Source of the DNA: Pseudomonadota bacterium
GTDB taxonomy: Bacteria; Pseudomonadota; Alphaproteobacteria; Rhizobiales; Devosiaceae
DNA length: 64,000 nt
Direction of reading: 5' to 3'
Assembly: GCA_023393475.1 (NCBI GenBank)
Contig: JAEWLC010000037.1
Span: forward strand, 274,676 to 338,675
The position numbers and the translations under genes are program-made. Below the pieces are notes generated by a model, which saw only the letters and a program-made list of their open reading frames with translations, ran no database searches and was not told the DNA's origin. Shown piece after piece: positions 36,201 through 44,910 of the stretch. Positions within the stretch are counted from its first letter, which is position 1. Each line of letters begins with the position of its first letter.

Positions 36201-38740
36201 AGCCCGTCGGCCGAGGCGAAGGTCGGCTTCACGCCGATCCTGTCGGTCGTCGACTGCACCGGCCGCGTCAGGCTGCGCTCGATGGCGCGGCCGTTGGTAT
36301 CGACGAGCCGCATGATCAGCTGCGCCTCGAGCGGCTTGGTCGTCGCCTGCGGCAGCGTCACGACGACTTCCGCCGTCGTATTGCCCGCCTCATCGGTGGT
36401 CCCGACTGTGCCGAGCGGTTCGCGCGACACCTGGAACGGATCGTCGAGGCGGCCGAACGAATAGCCCGGGAAGCCCGGCAGCGAGCCCACCGGCCGCAGC
36501 ACCACGTCGGCTTCCACCGCGAGGTCCGGCGCCGTGGCGCCATAGAGATACTTTGCCTCGACGGCGACTTCCGTCACTTCGTCCGGCACGATCGGCTGGT
36601 CGGCCGCGCTGATCTCGAACGCCAGGCGTTCCGGCTCGAAGTCCTCGACGAGGAACCCGACCGTCGTCAGCGCCGAAGCCTTGGGGTCGGCATAGATCCG
36701 CACCGACCACGATCCGCGCATCGCTTCGGGCGCGAGTTCGATCGGCTGGAAATAGCCGCCGGCGCCACCGTCCTTCACCAGCACGGTCTCATCGACCACG
36801 CCGTCCGGACGCTGCACCTCGAAGGTCAGCGGCAGGTCGCTCACTGCCTTCGCATGCACATCGCGCAGCAGTGCCGTCAGGAAAACCGTCTCGCCCGGGC
36901 GGTACACGCCGCGCTCGGTCGTTGCGAATACATCCAGCGGACCAGGCGACGGCCGGCCTTCGACGCCGCGATCGGTGAGATCGAAGGCCGACTTCGACAC
37001 GTCGAGGAACGCATAGTCCTCCGTGCCATTCTCCGCAGTGATCAGCTGCGGCGCCCGGCCGCCTTCGCCGCGCGCGAGGCCGGGCGCGAAATCTGCCTTG
37101 CCGTCCGCATCGGTCACGGCTTCGCCGAGGATTTCGTTGTTGACCGCGACGAGCCGCACCTTGGCGCCCGTCACCGGCTGCGCCGTGGTCAGCGAGCGGA
37201 CGAACGCGTGCACGCCGTCATCGCCCGACACCGTGGTGATGCCGAGGTCGGTGACGATGAACCACTGCGTCGCCGTCTCGCGCCAGTATTCCTGCTGGCT
37301 GCCGGTGACCTTGGCCGTCACCACATAGGCGCCCGGCTGCAGCGTCGTGATCGCATCGCGCACGGGGATGGCGGTGACGCTCATCGCATTCGGCTGGCCC
37401 TGCGCCAGGTCGACCACGCCTTCCCAGGTCTTCTCACCGTAGGAATTGGCCACGTCCTCGGCCGAATAGCCGTCGAGGGTGCGCTGGAACACGCCGTTCC
37501 GCACCGCCGTCGCCATGTTGCGATCGCCGATCCGGTAAATGATCACGTCGGCCGAAGCCGCGTTGATCGAGGTGATCGGCAGCCCGCCGCCGAGGCCGGC
37601 GGGCATCACATAGGCATTGTTGGCAAAGCCCACGAACGGTGCGCGGTCGGGCACGTAGAGGTCGAGTTCGACATCGGAGCGCAGCTGCTCGCCAGCCGCC
37701 GACGGCAGGCCCGAGCGGAGCTTGATGTGGTAGCGGCGGCCATGCTCGACGCCGGTGATGCAGATCTGGCTCTGGTCGCTCTCGACCGCCACGGTCGGCG
37801 CATTGTCGACCACGACATAGCTGGAAAGGTCGGTATCGCCGGTTGGCAGCGGATCCGAGAACACGGCACAGATGCGCGGGTTCGCCGCCTCGGCATCCAC
37901 CTGGTTCGAGGTCACGCGGAAGCCGTGCTCGGCCACCGCCTTGTCGAGCCGCGCCTGCAGCGTCGCGTCGTCCACCAGTTCGATGCTGGCGCGATAGGTC
38001 GCGATCGCTTCGCGCCACATCTCGCGCCGCTCCAGCGCCTTGGCCAGCGCCCCGAGCGCCGCAGCCTTCTCCTGCGGCGTCTCCGCGAGGATATAGGCGT
38101 TCATCGCCGCATAGGTGCCGTTGACCGCAAGGTCATAGGTGCCATTGCCAGCAGCAGCTTCGATATCGGCGCGCTTGTCGCCCTCGGCTGCGAGTTTCAG
38201 CCACAGCTCCGGATCGTTCTTCACGATCGCCAGCGCCTGTCGGTACGACACCATCGCGGCAGCCGGATTCTGCTGCGCGGCAACTTCGTCGCCGGCGGCG
38301 ACGAGATCGTCATAGGAAACGCCCGGCGGCGGCGTATCGGTCTGCGGCAGGCTGTTGGCGAAATAGGTCGCGGAATCAAACAGGTCGCGCGCCTGGAAAG
38401 GCAGCCCGTTCACCCGCTCGGTGATGATGTCGTCGAGCGTGGGGTCGAACACCACCTGCCCCGAGGTCGCGCCCTTGAACGATTGCGCCGTGCCGGCCTG
38501 TCCCTTGAGGAAGCACCATTTCGACTTCTCGTTATAGGTGAAGGCGCGGCAGAGCCTGTCGTCCGTGCAGGTTTCCTGGCACTGGTCGAGCGTCACGCCC
38601 TTGCTGACGGAATAGTCGAAGCCCGGCAGGTCGGTGTCTGGCAGCAGCGTGATGCTGCGATCCTGGGCCATTGCCGGCGCTAAGGTGAGGAAAATGCTCG
38701 CCACGAGCCAAAAGGCGGTCTGAACAAGCCGCTTCATCAT
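33263..38740 (-). CDS. Bacterial alpha-2-macroglobulin with N-terminal PAN/Apple domain
   Basis: About 1825 residues, the largest gene here. Signal peptide at the N-terminus (FWLVASIFLTLAPAMAQ), then a Cys-rich PAN/Apple-like domain (about 30-105; CQETCTDDRLCRAF ... WCFLKG), repeated MG beta-domains, a bait-like region, and the thioester domain with GCAEQ (C1376, Q1379), the intramolecular thioester that traps proteases covalently. Periplasmic protease inhibitor, thought to protect the envelope together with PbpC, whose gene overlaps by four bases. ATG 38740 has GAGGG five bases upstream; a GTG six codons earlier is less likely. The PAN domain suggests protein or carbohydrate binding. Confidence 0.92.
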   Translation of the reverse strand: MMKRLVQTAFWLVASIFLTLAPAMAQDRSITLLPDTDLPGFDYSVSKGVTLDQCQETCTDDRLCRAFTYNEKSKWCFLKGQAGTAQSFKGATSGQVVFDPTLDDIITERVNGLPFQARDLFDSATYFANSLPQTDTPPPGVSYDDLVAAGDEVAAQQNPAAAMVSYRQALAIVKNDPELWLKLAAEGDKRADIEAAAGNGTYDLAVNGTYAAMNAYILAETPQEKAAALGALAKALERREMWREAIATYRASIELVDDATLQARLDKAVAEHGFRVTSNQVDAEAANPRICAVFSDPLPTGDTDLSSYVVVDNAPTVAVESDQSQICITGVEHGRRYHIKLRSGLPSAAGEQLRSDVELDLYVPDRAPFVGFANNAYVMPAGLGGGLPITSINAASADVIIYRIGDRNMATAVRNGVFQRTLDGYSAEDVANSYGEKTWEGVVDLAQGQPNAMSVTAIPVRDAITTLQPGAYVVTAKVTGSQQEYWRETATQWFIVTDLGITTVSGDDGVHAFVRSLTTAQPVTGAKVRLVAVNNEILGEAVTDADGKADFAPGLARGEGGRAPQLITAENGTEDYAFLDVSKSAFDLTDRGVEGRPSPGPLDVFATTERGVYRPGETVFLTALLRDVHAKAVSDLPLTFEVQRPDGVVDETVLVKDGGAGGYFQPIELAPEAMRGSWSVRIYADPKASALTTVGFLVEDFEPERLAFEISAADQPIVPDEVTEVAVEAKYLYGATAPDLAVEADVVLRPVGSLPGFPGYSFGRLDDPFQVSREPLGTVGTTDEAGNTTAEVVVTLPQATTKPLEAQLIMRLVDTNGRAIERSLTRPVQSTTDRIGVKPTFASADGLEEGSQAGFDIIAVGPDGTAVDKAGLEWSLSRVETNYQWYRDNGTWKWEGVTTTREVANGTVDAIASGPVQVSAAVDWGQYRLEVTGEDTSTTYQFYAGYYYPEVGSDTPDTLSVALDKQAYRSGETAVLKLDPQFAGTALVIVVDDRIIDMKAVEVPEGGASVDLTVTDDWGPGAYVTAILYRPGSAEAKRMPARALGLAYADVDPGDMKFDVSIEAPEVSTPRQPFEAKVTLANAKPGDQAYVAVAAVDLGILNLTKFQVPDPDGYFFGQRQLGVEFRDLYGQLIDPMQGTPGALRSGGDEGASRLGTPPATTVLVAMHSGIVEVGPDGTATVSFDMPDFNGTVRLMVMAWSANAVGHVSADVIVRDPVVVNLSPPRFLRLNDTSRLLVEVNNISGEPGTYKVSLETGEGLSTDAAETEVELGVGDRTGLDLKLTGTGIGDQKLKVTVTAPNGDVQVKELTLGVRAASAPVTTSEVIPLGVGETVTLDKSLFDGMVPHTGEVTLAVGPIARLDVPGLLLSLDRYPYGCAEQVSSRALPLLYLNEVAQMVGIGTDAEIDQRIRDAIKNLLSKQTSSGGFGLWDPYSSTDLWLDSYVTEFLLRAKAAGYEVPELAMTRALDNLGNQVSYATDFSLGGEDVAFALYDLARAGRAAIGDLRYYLEARLSNFGSPLAKAQLGAALALYGDRTRAATAFQAAVEDLNAREDKAKYRTDYGSLLRDTAGVLALAAEFKPSGVDIGELTSKVGRLRDGARWTSTQEDAWTLLAASALGQSAADGSVTIDGEPLTGSPYRRFDQEHFDGLTVEVTNNGNAPTEMKVTTTAIPIEPPPPSENGFTLSRDYYTVTGEVADFSNVKQNDRFVVVLTAQPTQLGSGQYVIADPLPAGFEIENPDLLQGSGVADLSWLTVDTPSHVESRTDQFVAAFRFGSETSSVTTAYLVRAVSPGSFVMPGATVEDMYRPELRANTNAGSIEIGATGP

Positions 38741-38829
38741 CCTCACCCTCGATTTCACTATCCCAAGACGTATCCTAGCCTATGAGGATACCGCCCTGAA
38801 CGACAAATGAATGAAGGTGCTGCGCTTTT

Positions 38830-39129
38830 TCAGCGCGAGGCGACGACCGGTTCGTGGCGATGCGGCCAGCCGTTGATGTGGGCCTTCTCGTGCCTGACGA
38901 TCAGCGCCCGCACATCCGGCGCGAGCCCCTGCGCCACGTAGATCAGCCCCAGTTCCGACAACGAGCAGCCCAGCACCGTGTCGCGCCGGCTGGTGACTTC
39001 CTTGGCGCAGATCTTCTGCAGCTTTGCCTGCGGCAGGTAAGTCACGTGGTAGGGCGTGCGCGGCTCATAGTCATAGCGCGGCGGCGGTACGAGGCTGGCG
39101 ACCATAGCGATGGTGATGGCAGTAAGCAC
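38830..39129 (-). CDS. Small secreted protein with HEXXH motif
   Basis: About 99 residues from GTG 39129 (a TTG at 39171 is an alternative). Hydrophobic start (LTAITIAMVASL) looks like a short signal peptide. Two Cys (ICAKE, GCSL) may form a disulfide; near the end is RHEKAHINGWPHRHEP, a HEXXH zinc-site motif in a setting (HExxH-NGWP-H) that I recall from small rhizobial hypothetical proteins. No metalloprotease fold of normal size can fit, so enzymatic function is doubtful. Lies 89 bases upstream of the alpha-2-macroglobulin start, same strand. Confidence 0.65.
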   Translation of the reverse strand: MLTAITIAMVASLVPPPRYDYEPRTPYHVTYLPQAKLQKICAKEVTSRRDTVLGCSLSELGLIYVAQGLAPDVRALIVRHEKAHINGWPHRHEPVVASR

Positions 39130-39496
39130 GTCCTGGAACTCCGATACACGCGGAGCGGCTGATCTTCTCAATAGCCGCGCTTAACCTTTCATTCATCATG
39201 ATAATGGGCGCAAGTGCTGGGACCGGGCCTGGTTACTAGTGAAAATGCAATCTATTTTGCACGCGCGCTCGCCCGCCGGCGGCCGGCGGCTCAATCTGTG
39301 CCAGATTGAAACAAATGCCCCGCCCAAAGCCCCAAAACCGCCACAAACTGGCCCTCCGGCGGCTGGGGAGGCGGCAACGGGTTATCCACACCCTTGTGGG
39401 AAATTCCCATGATTGCGGGTGACTTCGCGGATTGTGGACCGCCGACGACGAACCCCGGTGACCAGGTCGAGGGGCGACCTGGCACAGAGGCGGCGC
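39130..39496. other. 367-bp divergent intergenic region
   Basis: Sits between the minus-strand HEXXH gene and the plus-strand glycan cluster, so promoters for both are expected here. It holds TGCAA/TTGCA arms around 39247-39262, a GC-rich self-complementary run (GCCGGCGGCCGGCGGC, about 39276-39291), and one TTATCCACA (39381-39389), identical to a DnaA box but isolated. No gene seen. Confidence 0.5.
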
Positions 39497-40486
39497 ATGG
39501 AAGTGAACGATTCACCATACGTGGGACTGGATCCGGCGACCTCGGTCGGGCTGGGACATCTGGTCCGTGTAGCCTCGCTGCGGTCGATCCTGCGCGTGCC
39601 GTCCCGGATTCTCGGCGCCTTCGATGCACGCCTCGGCCGTTCCGGCCTCGCTGCCCGCCGTCGCCTGCTGCGCCATCGGCATCGCACGCCCGCGGTCTGG
39701 GTGGTCGATAGCGGCCACCTGCCCGAGGCCCTGATCCGCCGGCGGCTCGAGCATCCGGCGACCCCGGTCGTTTGGATACGCCGGGCCTTGTTCAAGCCCG
39801 AGCAGGCCGCCATCCAGGGCGGATACCTCGATTTCGTCGATCTCGTGCTCGCGCCGCAGGAGGCTGTCGCCCAGCCCGCGGACACCGTCGAAGCCATGGC
39901 CGAAAAGCGCGGCAAGCTGGCGCGCGTCGGCATCGTCCATGCCTACCAGGCGCTGCCAGCCGTCCCTGCCGCCCCGACTGAGCCCCGCGTGTTCCTCGCG
40001 CTCGGCGCCTTCACGCCGCAGCACCGCGCCACCTTCATCGAGCTGCGTCGCCGGCTCGAACTGGCCAGGGTGCCCTATCTCTGGTCCGCCCATGGCGGCG
40101 CCCCGCTTCTCGCCGGCTTTCCGGCGACCCGGCGCGTATCGGTGACCAAGGCGCTCGCCGCCAAGGCCCGCTGCACCGCCCTCGCCGGCGAAGCCGGCTA
40201 CAACAGCGTCTACGAGGCCCTTCACCTCGGCTGCCCGACACTTCTGCTCGCCAACGAAACCGAGGGCCGCGAGGCCCAGGAACAGCGCGTTGCGCTGGCG
40301 GCAGGCTCATCTCCCAACGTATTCGACGGCGCCGCGCCCGGTGCCATCGATGCCTGGCTTTCCGCCGCGAGCGACCCGTCTCACGCCCGCTTTACCCCAC
40401 CGGCCCTGGCAGAAAGCCACGGCCTCCAGCAGATCGCTGCCCACATCGAGAGAATATTCGATGCCGCAACTCCCCGAACGTATTGA
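39497..40486 (+). CDS. GT-B-fold glycosyltransferase-like protein
   Basis: 329 residues. N-terminal 'VGLDPATSVGLGHLVRVASL' resembles the Gly-rich loop and first helix of GT-B enzymes; the C-terminal 'CTALAGEAGYNSVYEALHLGCPTLLLAN' (about 225-255) is the nucleotide-sugar binding pattern shared by MurG/GT28-like and PseG-like proteins (G-x-N-S-x-x-E-x-x-x-x-G-x-P). ATG 39497 with GAGG six bases upstream is preferred over upstream openings that encode an Arg-rich, unlikely leader. First gene of a four-gene glycan cluster; the next gene overlaps its last 26 bases. Donor and acceptor unknown. Confidence 0.7.
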   Translation: MEVNDSPYVGLDPATSVGLGHLVRVASLRSILRVPSRILGAFDARLGRSGLAARRRLLRHRHRTPAVWVVDSGHLPEALIRRRLEHPATPVVWIRRALFKPEQAAIQGGYLDFVDLVLAPQEAVAQPADTVEAMAEKRGKLARVGIVHAYQALPAVPAAPTEPRVFLALGAFTPQHRATFIELRRRLELARVPYLWSAHGGAPLLAGFPATRRVSVTKALAAKARCTALAGEAGYNSVYEALHLGCPTLLLANETEGREAQEQRVALAAGSSPNVFDGAAPGAIDAWLSAASDPSHARFTPPALAESHGLQQIAAHIERIFDAATPRTY

Positions 40487-41180
40487 AGCACTGGACATCG
40501 GCTGCGGTGACGGACGCTCGACCGTAGCCCTCGCGGGCCGCCTCGGCATCACCGGCGATATCGTCGGCATCGACAAGGTCCCCGGTCGCATTCCCACCGA
40601 ACTGGACGCGCCCAACGTCACCTTCGCGACCTATGATGCGCTGGAACTGCCCAACAAGAAACTGGCGCAGATCAGCACCCTGCTCAACGTGCTGCCGAAC
40701 CTGCCCGACCTGCGCGCGGTCACCACGATGCTGCGCAAGGCGGCCATCGTCGCCCGCGACTTCGTCTACGTGTCCCAGCCGCAGTTCGACTACAACAGCT
40801 ACCTGCTGCGCCGTGGCTTCAAGACCTATCACGCCGACCAGACGCGCAACCACTACCAGGGCACCTCGTACGACTACATGAAGGTCGCCATGGCGTTGCT
40901 CGAAGAGGGGCTGATCGCCGATTTCGCGCTGATGGAAGCCGAGCGGATCCGCGACTCGTCCGACCCGGTGATCCACTCCGTGCAATCGCCGCCCGACAGC
41001 GGCCCGTATGACGAGGCCACCCACCGGTACAAGACGCTCGGCGTCTCCTTCTCCGAGCCGGTCTACGCGCGCTTCAACATGGTGCTCTGCCGCAAGCCCG
41101 CACAGCTGGCGCCGATCACCAAACGTCTTCGCAACGCCGACCGCGTCGACTCCATCATCTTCTCCTCCACGCTCCTCTAG
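40461..41180 (+). CDS. SAM-dependent methyltransferase-like protein
   Basis: 239 residues. Motif I LDIGCGDGRS at residues 12-21, acidic end of beta-2 in VGIDKV (about 36-41), and YDALELPNKKLAQISTLLNVL as motif II/III region: a class I Rossmann methyltransferase. The second half (FKTYHADQTRNHYQGTSYDYMK) is not familiar. ATG 40461 lies inside the preceding glycosyltransferase frame (26-base overlap). Flanked by glycosyltransferases, so O-methylation of a glycan or lipid carrier is plausible (inference). Confidence 0.72.
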   Translation: MPQLPERIEALDIGCGDGRSTVALAGRLGITGDIVGIDKVPGRIPTELDAPNVTFATYDALELPNKKLAQISTLLNVLPNLPDLRAVTTMLRKAAIVARDFVYVSQPQFDYNSYLLRRGFKTYHADQTRNHYQGTSYDYMKVAMALLEEGLIADFALMEAERIRDSSDPVIHSVQSPPDSGPYDEATHRYKTLGVSFSEPVYARFNMVLCRKPAQLAPITKRLRNADRVDSIIFSSTLL

Positions 41181-41190
41181 GTAGCCCGTC

Positions 41191-43365
41191 ATGCTCACGC
41201 GCAAAGATACCGAGGAGCTGCTCTCCTCCCTGTCGTTTCTCATCTCCTGCATGGAGCGGCTCGAACAGCGGATGGGGTCGGTCGAAAAGCGCCTGCGCTC
41301 GGTGGAGAGCGACCACGACCGCATCCGCAACGGCATCAACCTCGATGAACTGACGCGGCTCAGCCGGGATGCACGCGAAGTGCTGTCCGGCGTTGGTGTC
41401 GTTCGGCCGGTTGCCGCCGCCCTGGCCGCCGGCGTCCGCTCGTCTGCCGTGGTCGTGCCTGTCTTCAACGCCCCCGCCGAGACCGCCGCCTGCCTCGCCG
41501 CCCTGTTCGAGAACGGCGGCTACGACGAGCTGATCGTCATCGACGACGGCTCCGACGCCGAGACCAAAGAACTGCTCGCCCGCGAGCACCGCCGCCGTCC
41601 GTTCCGGCTGATCACCAATCCGCAGAACCTCGGCTACACCAAGTCGGTGAACATCGGCGTGCGCGCGGCCCTCAACCACGATTCAGTGGTCGTCCTCAAC
41701 AGCGACACCGTCACCACCTTCGGCTGGCTCGACAACCTCAAGCGCGCCTTCAACCGCAGCGAGAGCATCGGCATCGTCGGGCCCCTCTCCAACGCCGCGA
41801 GCTACCAGTCCATCCCGGCCGTGCGCGGCGAGGACGGCCAGTTTGCCACCAACCTCATTCCCGATGGCCTGACGGCCGACGACATCGCGCTGACGCTGCG
41901 CAACCGCGAACCCGCCTATCCGCAGGTACCGGTCATCAACGGCTTTTGCTTCGCGCTCCGAACCAGCATGCTGAAGCGCATTGGCCTCTTCGACGAGGAT
42001 GCCTTCCCGGTCGGCTACGGCGAGGAGAACGACCTCTGCCTGCGCGCCGCCGCTGCCGGCTTCCAGCTCGTCGTCGCCGACGATACCTATGTCTATCACT
42101 CGAAGTCGGCGAGCTTCGGCAGCGAGCGCCGCCGCGAGCTGGCCAAGGCCGGCAGGCAGGCACTCGAGCGCAAGCACGGACCCGAGACCATGCAGCGCGC
42201 CGTCGGCGATCTCGAGCAGTCGATGCCGCTGATCGATGCGCGCGGCGACGCCGCGAGCCTCATCGCCGAAGCGAAGGCCCACGCGCTCTTTGCCGAAGCC
42301 CCGCTTTCGGTCGCCTACATCCTGCCGGCCAAGCCGGGCGGCGGCGGCGTCCACTCGATCGTGCAGGAGGCGAACTATCTCCACGAGCGCGGCATCAAGG
42401 TCGCCGTCTTCGTGCCCGAGCGCGAGCAGGCCGCCTTCCTCTCCTACTATGCCGCCGACGGCATCGCGCCCGGGCTCTTCGTCGCCTATCGCGCCCTGCC
42501 CATGGTCCGCGATCTCGTCACCGATTTCGACGCCATCGTCGCCACGGTCTATCGCAGCGTCTCGCTGGTCCGCGACCTGATCGAGATCTTCCCCGAGAAG
42601 CGCTACTTCTACTACGTGCAGGACTACGAGCCCTACTTCCACGCCGAGGGTTCGCCGGAGTTCCGCGAGGCGGCCGAAAGCTACGACCTCGGCGACAAGG
42701 TTCGCTTCTTCGCCAAGACCCGCTGGCTGAAGGACATCGTCCTCGAAAAGCACGGCTGCAACGTCGATATCGTGCTCCCCAGCCTTGATCACTCGATCTT
42801 CACGCCCGGCCCGGCCGGCCGGAAGAACCACGTCGCGGCGATGGTGCGTCCCTCGACCCCGCGCCGGAACCCGGCCGAGACCGTGGCACTCGCCGCGGCG
42901 CTTGCCGAAAGGCACGGCGGCAAGATCAAGGTGACCTTGTTCGGCGAAGATCCGTCGCACGCCATTTTCGACAGCGTCCGCGATCTTGCCGGCATCGAAC
43001 TCGTCGGTCGCCTCACCCGGCCCCAGGTGGCCGAGCTGATGCAGTCGATCGATGTCTTCGCCGATCTCTCGCAGTACCAGGCCTTCGGTCGCGCCAGCCT
43101 CGAGGCGATGGCCTGCGGCGCCACCGCCATCGTGCCCAAGCGCGGCGGCAGCGCCGAATACGCCGTCGCCGGCTGGAACGCCGAGATTCTGGATACCGAA
43201 GTGGAGGCGGTCGTCGACGATGCAGTGGCCGCCATCGATCGGATCTACGCCGGCCTCGACGGCTACCGCGAAGCTGCTCTCGCGACCGCCGCCCGCTACT
43301 CGGTCGCCGATGCGGGCCGCTCGATCTACAAGTTCTTTCGCGCCAACGGAGAGGGATCGGTATGA
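41191..43365 (+). CDS. Two-domain glycosyltransferase (GT2 fused to GT4-like)
   Basis: 724 residues. N-terminal heptad-like helix (about 1-70; MERLEQRMGSVEKRLRSVES) predicts a coiled coil. GT2 domain about 85-330: VVVPVFNAPAE, VIDDGSD, NPQNLGYTKSVNIG, VLNSDT (metal-binding D-x-D equivalent), and GYGEENDLCLRA. GT4-like domain about 365-720: AYILPAKPGGGGVHSIVQEA, then LVGRLTRPQVAELMQSIDVFADLSQYQAFGRASLEAMACG with the E-x7-E-like pattern (FGRASLEAMACG). Such fusions assemble repeat units of surface polysaccharides or glycosylate S-layer or flagellin proteins. ATGA overlap with the next gene. Confidence 0.85.
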   Translation: MLTRKDTEELLSSLSFLISCMERLEQRMGSVEKRLRSVESDHDRIRNGINLDELTRLSRDAREVLSGVGVVRPVAAALAAGVRSSAVVVPVFNAPAETAACLAALFENGGYDELIVIDDGSDAETKELLAREHRRRPFRLITNPQNLGYTKSVNIGVRAALNHDSVVVLNSDTVTTFGWLDNLKRAFNRSESIGIVGPLSNAASYQSIPAVRGEDGQFATNLIPDGLTADDIALTLRNREPAYPQVPVINGFCFALRTSMLKRIGLFDEDAFPVGYGEENDLCLRAAAAGFQLVVADDTYVYHSKSASFGSERRRELAKAGRQALERKHGPETMQRAVGDLEQSMPLIDARGDAASLIAEAKAHALFAEAPLSVAYILPAKPGGGGVHSIVQEANYLHERGIKVAVFVPEREQAAFLSYYAADGIAPGLFVAYRALPMVRDLVTDFDAIVATVYRSVSLVRDLIEIFPEKRYFYYVQDYEPYFHAEGSPEFREAAESYDLGDKVRFFAKTRWLKDIVLEKHGCNVDIVLPSLDHSIFTPGPAGRKNHVAAMVRPSTPRRNPAETVALAAALAERHGGKIKVTLFGEDPSHAIFDSVRDLAGIELVGRLTRPQVAELMQSIDVFADLSQYQAFGRASLEAMACGATAIVPKRGGSAEYAVAGWNAEILDTEVEAVVDDAVAAIDRIYAGLDGYREAALATAARYSVADAGRSIYKFFRANGEGSV

Positions 43366-44189
43366 ACTGCTGCTACGTCATCCCATATGTCGAGGCCACC
43401 GACGGGCTGAAGGCATCCATCAGCCAGATCCTTGCGGTTGAGGGCAACAGCGTCGTCGCGGTGAAGGACACCGCCCGTGGCGCCGAGCCTGACGCCGAGG
43501 CGGGACAGCTCAAGCACGCCGTTTCGGGCAACCTGCATCTGCTCTCCGATGGCGTTGCCAAGGGCTACACCCGATCGGTGAACCTCGGCGCACGCTGGGC
43601 CGTGAAGCACTGTGCGCCGGAGATGCTCTGCCTGCTCAACGACGACGTCGTCTTTGCCGGCGGCGATATTCCCCGGCCTCTGCGCGTCCCCGCTGATGCG
43701 GGCCTCGTCGGCATCATCTCCAACCGCGCCGGCTACCAGTCGCTGCAGTACGGCTTCGACGAGAACGGCGATTTCGTCTACCCCGACCAGGACATGGAGG
43801 GCGCCGTCCGGTTCCACCGCGAGATGCTGGAACGCGTTGGCGCGCGCTACCTCCACGTCCCGCTGATTCACGGCTTCGGCTTCTACATCCGGCCGAACGT
43901 GCTCGAAGCACTCGGCTGGCTCGATGAGCAGCGCTTCCCCCTGGGCTACGGTTCGGACTTCGACCTGTCGCTGCGCGCCCAGGATGCCGGCCACCGCAAT
44001 TATGTCTGGACTGGTGATTTCGTCTGGCATGTCGGCGCCAGTACTGCCGGTGCGGAACAACGTCACATCCGCGCCGTTACGGCAGACTTCGCACTCAAGC
44101 TTAGGCATGGTGAACTATACACTAATGCAAAGTTCAAGACGCGCGTCCGGATGAACAAACATACCGGAAACTTTCTTGAACTCGCGTAG
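43362..44189 (+). CDS. GT2-family glycosyltransferase-like protein
   Basis: 275 residues. Shares with the GT2 domain upstream the segments GYTRSVNLGARWAV, CLLNDDV (metal site), SNRAGYQSLQYGF, GFGFYIRPNVLEALGWLDEQRFPLGYGSDFDLSLRAQDAG. The first strand is degenerate (CCYVIPYVEATDGLKAS rather than VIVPVYN), so the nucleotide-binding end may be altered. Start ATG 43362 overlaps the upstream TGA. Probably acts in sequence with the fused enzyme; specificity unknown. Confidence 0.8.
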   Translation: MNCCYVIPYVEATDGLKASISQILAVEGNSVVAVKDTARGAEPDAEAGQLKHAVSGNLHLLSDGVAKGYTRSVNLGARWAVKHCAPEMLCLLNDDVVFAGGDIPRPLRVPADAGLVGIISNRAGYQSLQYGFDENGDFVYPDQDMEGAVRFHREMLERVGARYLHVPLIHGFGFYIRPNVLEALGWLDEQRFPLGYGSDFDLSLRAQDAGHRNYVWTGDFVWHVGASTAGAEQRHIRAVTADFALKLRHGELYTNAKFKTRVRMNKHTGNFLELA

Positions 44190-44288
44190 GTCACGAAAGC
44201 TGACGTTAAGACATATCGCGTAAGCATCGATACGCAGAGGGGTCTGGACGCTCCCCTACAACCTGAGTTGCAATTCTGGAGTGGTTGT

Positions 44289-44789
44289 ATGGCCAAGAAA
44301 TCCGTTCGTTCTCTCGTCTCCGCCGTTATCGCCGCCGCTTATGGTCTCCAGGCTGGTGTTCCCACCACCGCGGCCATTGCTGCGACCGAGCCCGTCGATC
44401 CGAACCCCGACGTGTGGTCGACGATCGAGCGCATCAACGCGAACAATCCCAATTCCTATCTGAACGTCAGCATTGCCCGCGAAGCCGGTCGCTCCGAGCT
44501 GGTCTCTGCCATCGTGCAGGCCGCAAGTTCCGCGACCTCGCTCGATGATCTGGATGCCGCCATCCAGGCAGCCATCCTCCGCGTCGGCGGGCTGAACAGC
44601 AAGAACGTCATTCCGCTTGCCGAACTGCTGGCCGCGCTGCGCGCCATGGGCATCCCGGAATCCTTCATCACCGCGACGCTGAACAGCTATTCCGTCCACG
44701 TGGCCGACGCCGTGGCCGCCGGCAAGCTGTCCGCGAGCGTTGCCGCCGCCATCATGGTCGAGGGCGCGGCACAGAAACTCTATAGCTGA
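44289..44789 (+). CDS. Secreted protein of unknown function
   Basis: 166 residues. ATG 44289 with GGAG eight bases upstream. N-terminus KKSVRSLVSAVIAAAYGLQAGVPTTAAIA (about 3-31) is a signal peptide. The mature part is predicted to be nearly all helical and Ala/Ser/Asn-rich, with two long amphipathic helices (about 62-95 and 105-160), two Asn-rich turns, and no cysteine. No family recognised. It lies 99 bases after the glycosyltransferase cluster and 121 before the Sel1 gene, on the same strand; its own SD and spacing suggest separate or weakly linked expression. Confidence 0.75.
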   Translation: MAKKSVRSLVSAVIAAAYGLQAGVPTTAAIAATEPVDPNPDVWSTIERINANNPNSYLNVSIAREAGRSELVSAIVQAASSATSLDDLDAAIQAAILRVGGLNSKNVIPLAELLAALRAMGIPESFITATLNSYSVHVADAVAAGKLSASVAAAIMVEGAAQKLYS

Positions 44790-44910
44790 CGGCGCTTCCT
44801 CTACCGGAAGCTGACTTACGTGGAATTTGGAGGCCGCTCGGCGTTTGCTGGAACAGCCGGCGGCCTCCAGAACTGACTGCCGGAGCCATTCGGCAGCGAG
44901 GGGCACCCAA

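Noticed and set aside
34703..38683. Very long open frame (about 1,300 codons) antisense to the alpha-2-macroglobulin gene
   Set aside because: Composition is Arg/His/Gly-rich with no recognisable domain; it mirrors the codon bias of the real gene on the other strand, a known effect in GC-rich DNA.
39381..39389. TTATCCACA, identical to a DnaA box, suggesting an origin
   Set aside because: Single copy in a short intergenic region, no dnaA, gidA, hemE or AT-rich unwinding element nearby; one 9-mer is expected by chance or local regulation.
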